Positions 5,129 through 10,585 of a DNA stretch of 10,585 nt are shown here, in pieces. This stretch comes from an uncultured Planctomycetaceae bacterium (lineage in GTDB: Bacteria > Planctomycetota > Planctomycetia > Planctomycetales > Planctomycetaceae). The position numbers were made by a program, and so were the translations under genes. Within the stretch, counting starts at the first letter, position 1. Each line of letters starts with the position of its first letter. Under the pieces are notes generated by a model that had not been told where the DNA came from, did no database searches, and saw nothing but the letters and a program-made list of their open reading frames with translations. The stretch covers positions 1 through 10,585 of the forward strand of contig CAIJTL010000862.1 in NCBI GenBank assembly GCA_903823545.1, written 5' to 3'.

Positions 5129-7345
5129 TTATTTGCGGAAGAGTTTTTCGCGCCATGATGGGCGAGCAGAGACACGTTCGCCGCCGATTGTTCGGAGTGC
5201 GGGACCGTCGGTTGATTCGTCAGAGTTACTTGGGCTTGGTGGCAACACTCGTTCGGGCTGTGGTTCGAGCGGTACGTAGACCGGTGGCGACCGGCCGTCA
5301 CGCATCGTCTCTAACGCTCGGCCCTGCTTATCAACGACGATGGTTGGCAAGTCGTCGACACAGGCTCGACCCCATGAGACTTGTTCGGTTTGTAGAAGCT
5401 CGCCCGTTGCCTTCTTCACATTCCAAAGGGCTAGGTTGTAGGTCACTTGAGCGGTGAGGAAGTTGAACTCATTCAACGCCAATCTGTTCTGAGCTTGCAG
5501 CAAGTTGTCGAGCATCAGACTGGCAGTCCCATCCTCGCCTGGCAGATGTTCCCAACGTTTTTCGAGGTAATCCAACTCGACCGTGCTCGCATTCATGGCT
5601 TGTGCTTGTGACTGCATTTCGGCTTGCGCGGTTTCGACTTCACGCACCGAGACCTTCACTTCGAGTTGCAACGTATTCAGCGTTGTTTGGTACTGATTGC
5701 GAAGCTGTCGCAGTTCGAGTTCTCTGCGTTCAAGTCGCGCTTTCGGAGCACGATTGCCGAGCGGCACTTCAAACTGCATACCCACCGTGTAGCCCGGACG
5801 CCCTTGATTGAATTGATTGTCATAGGCGTTGAAAGGATTCGTCTGCTGCAACCCCGCGCTGTAAGCCTCGGTGACGAGGTTCAACATTGGTAGGACTTCG
5901 TTCTTTGACATATTCAGCCGCGTGCAGCCTGCTTGAATTTGTCGCAACGCTTGATTGACCTCAGGTCGCGATTGAGCCGCAGTACACAACGCCATTCGCA
6001 TATCGAGCGGGACTTGATCGAGCGTCGGAACGTCGATCGGGAGCAGTTCGACGCAGTGGTAATCACCGAATGCCGGATCGTTAACGAGCGCTCGCAAGCG
6101 ATCCTCAGCGTTCTTGACCCCCATTTCAGCTCGCAAGACTTGCGACCGACGCGAGCCGACTTCGGCCTTCGCTCGCAGAATCTGACTCTTCACCGTATCG
6201 ATGTGTTGTCGTTGTTTGAGCTTGGTCAATGTGTCTGCCGCGCGCTTCAGAGATTGCAACTTCTGCGCGAGGTTCGCTCGCTCCAAGTACAAGCCCCAAT
6301 AGGCACGCAAGGTTTCCAGTAAATGTGATTGAAGCTGACGCGAGAATTCATCGGTCGCGATGTCCGTGTCTAACTGAGCCAGAACGATCAGGCTTTCGTT
6401 GTAGACCTGTCCGCTGCCTCGCAAAAGCGGATGCGTGTAGCCAATCGCCATTCGTGCCGTTCCCTGCGGCGAAGGCTTGAAGAAGATCGAGTTCGTGTCT
6501 TGCCAACCGAATTGTTGACTCAATTGCAAAGTTCCGCCGTCGCGAGTGCGCTTTCGCAGGCCGCCCTGGGTGGTGGCTTGCTGATTGAGGTAACGCGTCG
6601 AGTTGTTACCGACCGTCAGTGTGTTGCCGACGGGGTCGTTGAGGTCTTGCCATTTGGAATCGAGGAACGCAGTCCAGTCGAACGCGGCGTCCGCTTCGGT
6701 GATTGAAGTCTCTCGGATCAATGGGAGATCGCTAAACACTTTGACCTGCGACGAGTATCGCAGCGTGCGAACCATCAACTCTTCGACACTCAGCGGAAGC
6801 GATTCGGTGTTGGGTCGCATCGGCGATGTGACGAAGATCGACCACCACGGATCACGAATGCCTTGAATGTCACCAAGATCGTCGTCCAGCGCCTGTCGTT
6901 GTTGGTTCTGATGTGGCGCGAAGTTCTGGTGAGGCGTGTAGTTTTGCGGCGGCAACGGTTGTTGTGGCTGCGAAAAAGTAGGATACGTCGGCTGCTGCGG
7001 AAAAGGGACGAGCGGCTGTTCGACGTTGGGAGCAAACGACTGATTCGGTGCCAATGGGATGTTCGGTGCCGACAACGGAGCCGCTGGCAGAGTCTCGCTC
7101 AATGGCTCCGGTGCCTGGTTTGGTCGAGGTGCAACGGCGGCATCGTCGTTGGAAAAAAAACCGAGCTGGACCAACGGCGATCGGCCTGAATTTGATGAGC
7201 CAGAAACGGATTGAGCACGGGAAGGAAAGTCCGCCGAAACGGAATAACCAATCCAAGCGGCAGAGAGCACGCCACTCAGGCATGCCCACTTCGCCCACGA
7301 TGCAATCCGGTTCCGGCGCCACGAGAACATTGCGCGCGGATTCAT
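5129..7345 (-). CDS. TolC-like outer-membrane efflux/secretion channel
   Basis: This 738-residue protein resembles the outer-membrane factor of tripartite exporters. A basic start is followed by a hydrophobic stretch (about 17-38) ending SVSA, a plausible Sec signal peptide cleaved near residue 38. Residues 75-150 form a Pro/Gln/Asn-rich linker with the local repeat QNYTPHQNFAPHQNQQ. The TolC-type domain spans about 185-655, with long alpha-helical repeats (330-420 and 530-650), beta-strand patches between them (for example YTVGMQFEVPLGNRAPKA) and the family-like end YNLALWNVKKATGELL. A Pro-rich basic tail follows (690-738). Typical TolC proteins are about 420-500 residues; the excess lies in the linker and tail. 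No lipobox is evident. The ATG at 7345 has AAGGA 9 bases upstream. It is the first gene of the operon and would form the exit duct for the two adaptors downstream. Confidence 0.88.
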   Translation of the reverse strand: MNPRAMFSWRRNRIASWAKWACLSGVLSAAWIGYSVSADFPSRAQSVSGSSNSGRSPLVQLGFFSNDDAAVAPRPNQAPEPLSETLPAAPLSAPNIPLAPNQSFAPNVEQPLVPFPQQPTYPTFSQPQQPLPPQNYTPHQNFAPHQNQQRQALDDDLGDIQGIRDPWWSIFVTSPMRPNTESLPLSVEELMVRTLRYSSQVKVFSDLPLIRETSITEADAAFDWTAFLDSKWQDLNDPVGNTLTVGNNSTRYLNQQATTQGGLRKRTRDGGTLQLSQQFGWQDTNSIFFKPSPQGTARMAIGYTHPLLRGSGQVYNESLIVLAQLDTDIATDEFSRQLQSHLLETLRAYWGLYLERANLAQKLQSLKRAADTLTKLKQRQHIDTVKSQILRAKAEVGSRRSQVLRAEMGVKNAEDRLRALVNDPAFGDYHCVELLPIDVPTLDQVPLDMRMALCTAAQSRPEVNQALRQIQAGCTRLNMSKNEVLPMLNLVTEAYSAGLQQTNPFNAYDNQFNQGRPGYTVGMQFEVPLGNRAPKARLERRELELRQLRNQYQTTLNTLQLEVKVSVREVETAQAEMQSQAQAMNASTVELDYLEKRWEHLPGEDGTASLMLDNLLQAQNRLALNEFNFLTAQVTYNLALWNVKKATGELLQTEQVSWGRACVDDLPTIVVDKQGRALETMRDGRSPPVYVPLEPQPERVLPPSPSNSDESTDGPALRTIGGERVSARPSWREKLFRK

Positions 7346-7377
7346 GTCTGCAATTCCTTGGGGAGGAGTTGCCGACC

Positions 7378-7405
7378 CTGAGCCGTGCGAAAACGAAAGG
7401 CTCAG
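7378..7405 (-). promoter_or_regulatory. Hairpin in tolC-like leader
   Basis: A perfect 7-base stem, CTGAGCC with GGCTCAG, encloses a 14-base loop about 33 bases upstream of the tolC-like ATG. It is the only clear perfect stem in the leader. A regulatory role is speculation; no known riboswitch is recognised. Confidence 0.3.
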
Positions 7406-7669
7406 AGATCAGCCTCTTCGTCTTCGGAAAGCGAATGATCGATTTCGCAGCGTCAAGTAATTATTGGCGGAGATTCGACAAAAACTTGGTGGTATCGCAG
7501 CTAGTTCAAGAATCCCCGGCATAACTGGAGCCAGTGCATTAGGATTCGCCGCGCAAGCCGTCAGGGTTGATGAAGCTCGTAAGGTCGGAACGACTGTGAC
7601 GGCGAGTAATGTCGCGATGCGAATGCCCCCGACACCAAAACCATTTTGTCCAAAGCTTCTGTCATTCGT

Positions 7670-7674
7670 GGAGG
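7670..7674 (+). promoter_or_regulatory. Shine-Dalgarno GGAGG for the TTG-started gene
   Basis: GGAGG with a 7-base spacer to TTG at 7682. It selects this TTG over the in-frame TTG at 7646, shortening the protein by 12 residues. Confidence 0.7.
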
Positions 7675-7681
7675 CTGTTCT

Positions 7682-8176
7682 TTGTCTGAATCATCCGAAC
7701 CAAACTACTCACCGATCGACGATGCCATTGCGCCTGAGGAACTGTCAGAAGAGTTGCAGGGGATGGCCAACCGGCTGAAGGCGGCGCTGGAAGAACTCTT
7801 TGCCGCCAAGGCAGAAGCCGAGCAAATGAGTGCAACCACGTCATTGCCGGACGAGGTGGAAAGCTCCCTCACAGTCGCGCGAGCCGAAATCGCCAACCGC
7901 TCGCATGGCGAGGCGACGGCACAAGATCGCCGACTCTATGTGCCTCACTCGCATAACTGGCGTGCCGGTATTCAATCCGGGGCACGCGAATATTGCAGTA
8001 TCCGTCAGCCGGGCCAAGATTGGTTTCACCTGCTCGTCAATGGTGAGATTTATCTGCAATTCGGCACCGACAAGATGTGCTTGAACTGCGCATTTCGCCA
8101 AGGCTACATCACCGAAGACCGACTCTACTGGCAAACGGGAAGTGGGAAACGAGGCATGGCCAATCATGAATCGTAG
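7682..8176 (+). CDS. Hypothetical protein, 164 aa, with CxxC motif
   Basis: Family not recognised. The start is TTG at 7682: GGAGG (7670-7674) lies 7 bases upstream, whereas the in-frame TTG at 7646 has no such site. The protein begins MSESSEPNYSP in this reading. Residues 18-50 form a charged amphipathic helix or coiled coil (ELSEELQGMANRLKAALEEL). After a polar linker, residues 85-155 look like a compact beta-rich domain (LYVPHSHNW, DWFHLLVNGEIYLQFGT). Its cysteines are C105, C133 and C136, the last two as CLNC. There is no signal peptide or membrane segment, so it is probably cytoplasmic. An intrinsic terminator follows immediately. It stands alone, convergent with the P450 gene. Codon pattern, ribosome site and terminator support a real gene; a minus-strand frame over the same bases lacks all three and overlaps the P450 end. 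Confidence 0.75.
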   Translation: MSESSEPNYSPIDDAIAPEELSEELQGMANRLKAALEELFAAKAEAEQMSATTSLPDEVESSLTVARAEIANRSHGEATAQDRRLYVPHSHNWRAGIQSGAREYCSIRQPGQDWFHLLVNGEIYLQFGTDKMCLNCAFRQGYITEDRLYWQTGSGKRGMANHES

Positions 8177-8198
8177 AACAGGCCGCTCGCCTGTTTTT
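8177..8198 (+). terminator. Intrinsic terminator after the 164-aa gene
   Basis: AACAGGC (8177-8183) pairs perfectly with GCCTGTT (8189-8195) around the loop CGCTC, and the T run continues to 8198. It begins at the base right after the TAG stop. In the opposite direction no comparable T run follows, so it serves the plus strand mainly. The 61-base convergent gap with the P450 gene holds nothing else clear. Confidence 0.8.
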
Positions 8199-8237
8199 GA
8201 AGCCGGGACATTTGGCAGCGAGCCGCCTAGCGTACGA

Positions 8238-9677
8238 TCACGCCGCCGCACGTCGCTGATGGGCTGCTGCTGGTAGCTCAACCAACGCATGGATATTGCC
8301 GACGACAGGCGAAGTCACAAATCGACCGTCAGGTTCAAAGATCTGCATCGGGATGCCGGAAATTGGATTCAACATCGTTGAAACCACGAGCCCATTGACT
8401 TCTGCACCTGGAACGACGCTGAGCCGATTGTGTTTCAGCACTCGTGGCAAAATCGTCTTGATGATGAATTGAGCGAGCGGAGCTCCTAGACACATTCGTG
8501 GGCCGGCACCGAACGGAAGGTATTCATAGGGTGTCGGGGAGATCGTCAACCAACGATCCGGATTGAATCGGTCCGGCTGCGAGTACAAGTCAGGTCGATG
8601 ATGCGTCACGAAAGAACTGAAGATGATGGGAGTTCCTCTTGGCAGCGAAAACGGGCCAAGCTCAACCGGCACATCATTGAGTCGTTGCGAATAGGAGGAC
8701 GCAGGCAGCAATCTCATGCTTTCTCGCAGCACGCGATCAAGCAGCGAGCCCTTCGCGCTGTCGAAAGCACCGAGCGGTTCGTCATAGACCCCTCCTTGTA
8801 GCTCATGGTTCAGCGAGGTCATGACTTCCGGGTGTTGAGCCAATAAGAATAATGTCCAGCCGAGCGAATAGGCCGACGTCATGTGAGCCGCACCGAACAG
8901 CAATGCGACGTGACCGACGAGTTGCTCATTCGTGATCCCGCCGGTCGTGTCATGCACGCGAATCAATTGCGAGAGGAGATCGGCTCCCAAAGTACCCGCT
9001 TCGCGACGCCACTTCATCAGGTCGAGAATGCGGCCTTCTAACTTCTCGGCATACGACAACATGCGGTTGTATTCCGGCATGAAATCATCACGCGGAATAA
9101 ACGCGGCGAGTCCGAGTTGATGATTCATCTCGACCCACTCATCGAGCATCTCACCGATTTCCAACGCGAGGTCGAGTTGATCGGTGCCGAACAAGATCAT
9201 GCTGGTGATCTTGCGCATGAGGATCGTCATTTCGTCCGCCATGTTGACGACGGAATCCGGCTTCCAGGTTGCCAACATCTGATCGGTGACTGAAGTCACG
9301 GTGTCGTGATGAAAGGCAATGGATCGCTTTTCAAACGGCCCGGCTACTTGGCGACGTTGTTGCTTGTGCTCGTCGCCATTCATGCTGAGCAACCCGCACG
9401 TCAGATGTCGTTGCGCCGAATTGCGCGGACCACGCAACGTGAAGAACTGCGAATGAAACGTCTTGGAATCGCTCAGCACATGATGATTGAGTTCGGGACT
9501 GAAGATGAAAACGAGCTGCTGCTGCTTCTCGGATGTCTCGCGGAACATGGCCAAATCGCCGTGCTCGCGATGCAACCGCCGCATGCAAGCAATCGGATCG
9601 GAGACGAACTCTTCGAGCCGTCCGTCCGTCACAGGAATTCGATCTGTCCACAAATTGATTTCTGCCGTCCGATCCAT
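8238..9677 (-). CDS. Cytochrome P450
   Basis: This 479-residue haem-thiolate monooxygenase-family protein has no N-terminal membrane anchor, so it is probably soluble. Diagnostic motifs: ESMR (319-322, the EXXR of helix K), FNPDRW (371-376, the PxRW region) and FGAGPRMCLG (389-398) with C396 as the predicted haem ligand. The I-helix reads LLFGAAHMTSA (259-269): aligned to the usual AGxDTT it becomes AAHMTS, so the acidic residue of the acid-alcohol pair is Met266 while Thr267 is kept. This could alter proton delivery or mean a reaction other than ordinary hydroxylation. The tail after about residue 448 is longer than usual and ends QRRAAA. The ATG at 9677 has only a weak ribosome site. No ferredoxin or reductase gene is nearby, so electron donors must be encoded elsewhere. 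Substrate unknown. Confidence 0.95.
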   Translation of the reverse strand: MDRTAEINLWTDRIPVTDGRLEEFVSDPIACMRRLHREHGDLAMFRETSEKQQQLVFIFSPELNHHVLSDSKTFHSQFFTLRGPRNSAQRHLTCGLLSMNGDEHKQQRRQVAGPFEKRSIAFHHDTVTSVTDQMLATWKPDSVVNMADEMTILMRKITSMILFGTDQLDLALEIGEMLDEWVEMNHQLGLAAFIPRDDFMPEYNRMLSYAEKLEGRILDLMKWRREAGTLGADLLSQLIRVHDTTGGITNEQLVGHVALLFGAAHMTSAYSLGWTLFLLAQHPEVMTSLNHELQGGVYDEPLGAFDSAKGSLLDRVLRESMRLLPASSYSQRLNDVPVELGPFSLPRGTPIIFSSFVTHHRPDLYSQPDRFNPDRWLTISPTPYEYLPFGAGPRMCLGAPLAQFIIKTILPRVLKHNRLSVVPGAEVNGLVVSTMLNPISGIPMQIFEPDGRFVTSPVVGNIHALVELPAAAHQRRAAA

Positions 9678-9857
9678 CGCTGCACACTTTCATCAAGAAA
9701 CCATCTCGAAGTAGCGGACCTGTAGTTCTTTTTTGAACTTCATTGCTAGACCACTTCCCCGAATTCCTCATCTTGCGTCATTTGGTGATAACGTCCTACA
9801 ACCCCAACCGATCGGAAGGGTCTTTACTCTCAGACTCATGCAGCCAAGGAAGGTGCG
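9678..9857. promoter_or_regulatory. Divergent promoter region of P450 and lipoprotein genes
   Basis: These 180 bases lie between two divergent starts and should hold both promoters. A short dyad AGTTC-TTTTTT-GAACT (9724-9739) sits 47 bases from the P450 ATG and is a possible operator or hairpin. TTGCGT and TACAAC (about 9774-9803, 18-base spacer) form a weak -35/-10-like pair for the plus strand. None of these is conclusive. Confidence 0.35.
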
Positions 9858-10585
9858 ATGATGATGACGAAGATTTGGTGGCTCGGATGTTGTTTGGTGA
9901 CGGCGACAGCTCTCGCGGGATGTGGTGGCGGCAGCGACACAAAGTCGATGACGACGGCGAAAGATGATCCAGCGATTGAGCCAAACGCGATTCAGCAGGC
10001 CAAACAAGAATCGACTGCCGATGATCAAGACGATCAGGCAGTGATCACGACTTCGGCTGTCGGAAAGTCGTCTGCTAAGAACTCGAAGTCTGTGACGACA
10101 ACGGAGACGGCTGACAACCCAACCGCCGACGAGGGTGATGATTCGAGCGGCGATGACTTGAAGGTCGAAGCTCCCAAGAAGGAGACGCCCGAGTGGTTTA
10201 TCTACAAGATCACGCAGGTCAAACTGAAGCCGCTCTTCCGCCCCGATGATGCCGAAGCACAAAGCCTCGAAAAGCAAGCCGACCTTCGACGCGAACGAAA
10301 CGAGCAAATCGTGGAACTCGCTACCGAAGCGATTGCGCGAACTCACAAAGAGACCACCAAAGACCAAAGCAAAGAGCGAGTCTTCGACCTCGCTGTGCAT
10401 CATCTGCTCGAAGCAGAATTGCAATTGGCGATCGCGGGCGAGCAAGATCACATCGACGCGCTTTACGAACATGCGAGCTTGCTCTACCAACGTAATCCGA
10501 AATCAAAGGCGGCCATCGAAGCGGGAATGACGTTGATCAACTTCGCACGCATGAATGCTCAGAAGTTTGGTCGCGAAGAACCGAA
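9858..10585 (+). CDS. Acidic lipoprotein, N-terminal part (runs off window)
   Basis: The frame is open from ATG 9858 to the window end: 242 codons, no stop, 3' end missing. The signal peptide MMMTKIWWLGCCLVTATALAGC ends in a lipobox LAGC with C22 as the predicted lipidated cysteine, so the mature protein is probably membrane-anchored facing the periplasm. Residues 24-110 are Asp/Ser/Thr/Lys-rich and probably disordered. From PEWFIYKITQV (111) on it looks helical: RRERNEQIVELATEAIARTH, ERVFDLAVHHLLEAELQLAI, then a TPR-like pattern (ALYEHASLLYQRNPKSKAA). AAGGAAGG (9846-9853) precedes three consecutive ATGs, so the exact start among 9858, 9861 and 9864 is uncertain. The pattern reminds me of the N-terminal region of planctomycete thioredoxin-like/redoxin lipoproteins, but that domain would lie beyond the window. 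A 240-codon minus-strand frame over this gene is rejected. Confidence 0.8.
   Translation, partial: MMMTKIWWLGCCLVTATALAGCGGGSDTKSMTTAKDDPAIEPNAIQQAKQESTADDQDDQAVITTSAVGKSSAKNSKSVTTTETADNPTADEGDDSSGDDLKVEAPKKETPEWFIYKITQVKLKPLFRPDDAEAQSLEKQADLRRERNEQIVELATEAIARTHKETTKDQSKERVFDLAVHHLLEAELQLAIAGEQDHIDALYEHASLLYQRNPKSKAAIEAGMTLINFARMNAQKFGREEP

Larger units (their letters stand above)
7346..7681. other. Divergent intergenic region, probable tolC leader and promoter
   Basis: This 336-base stretch separates the minus-strand exporter operon from the plus-strand small-protein gene, so it should hold both promoters. I see no convincing -35/-10 pair on either strand. Structures present are a hairpin CTGAGCC/GGCTCAG (7378-7384 and 7399-7405) in the presumed tolC 5' leader, and a small dyad ACTGG-AG-CCAGT (7524-7535) that could be an operator. 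A plus-strand frame from 7464 is open but overlaps the next gene out of frame and resembles no known family, so I regard the region as non-coding. Confidence 0.5.

Noticed and set aside
464..7345. Reading the operon as an ordinary ABC-driven type I secretion system
   Set aside because: No ABC motifs (signature LSGGQ with Walker A in a transporter) occur; the only Walker A protein is SecA-like.
7464..7778. Plus-strand frame of 104 codons before the small-protein gene
   Set aside because: It overlaps the supported gene at 7682 out of frame, has no good ribosome site and no recognisable domain.
7841..8290. Minus-strand frame of 149 codons over the small-protein gene
   Set aside because: It overlaps the P450 3' end in another frame and lacks a ribosome site; the plus-strand gene has a ribosome site and terminator.
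9768..10490. Minus-strand frame of 240 codons opposite the lipoprotein
   Set aside because: The plus strand shows a lipoprotein signal peptide, Shine-Dalgarno and open frame to the window end; the antisense product is Arg/Leu-rich and featureless.

Overview
The window looks like chromosomal DNA of a member of the Planctomycetota. This is an inference from three things: the divergent TolC-like/SecA-like/HlyD-like gene set, the acidic lipoprotein at the right edge, and several imperfect inverted repeats of kinds I associate with planctomycete genomes (ACGCTCCGCGTGA-type, ACCGAGCTTGCCTCGGT-type and CACAGAG-type). Base composition is moderately GC-rich. No rRNA, tRNA, CRISPR array, integrase or transposase was seen.

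Left half (464-7345, all minus strand): four genes read right to left as one apparent operon. The order is an outer-membrane TolC-like channel protein (7345-5129), a shortened SecA-like ATPase (5000-3027), a short HlyD-type periplasmic adaptor (3030-2092) and a larger adaptor carrying a cytoplasmic GAF-like domain before its membrane segment (2086-464). The last three are tightly coupled: an ATGA overlap, then a 5-base gap whose Shine-Dalgarno overlaps the previous stop codon. The layout resembles a type I (tripartite) exporter, but no ABC transporter, RND pump or MFS pump is present. The only energy-providing protein is the SecA-like ATPase, which keeps the nucleotide-binding motifs and ends where the helical scaffold and two-helix finger of SecA should follow. 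This is the best candidate in the window for an undescribed export system.

Repeats: inverted-repeat elements are concentrated in this operon and its downstream flank (9-38, 119-179, 354-434, 1876-1944, 2880-2993, 5018-5111). Two lie in frame inside the two adaptor genes and add about 23 and 38 residues to their cytoplasmic N-terminal parts. A third nearly fills the tolC-secA intergenic gap.

Right half: after a 336-base gap (7346-7681) come a small unknown protein gene with a TTG start (7682-8176, plus strand) and its terminator, a convergent cytochrome P450 gene (9677-8238, minus strand) with an unusual I-helix, and a divergently transcribed lipoprotein gene (from 9858, plus strand) that runs off the window end.
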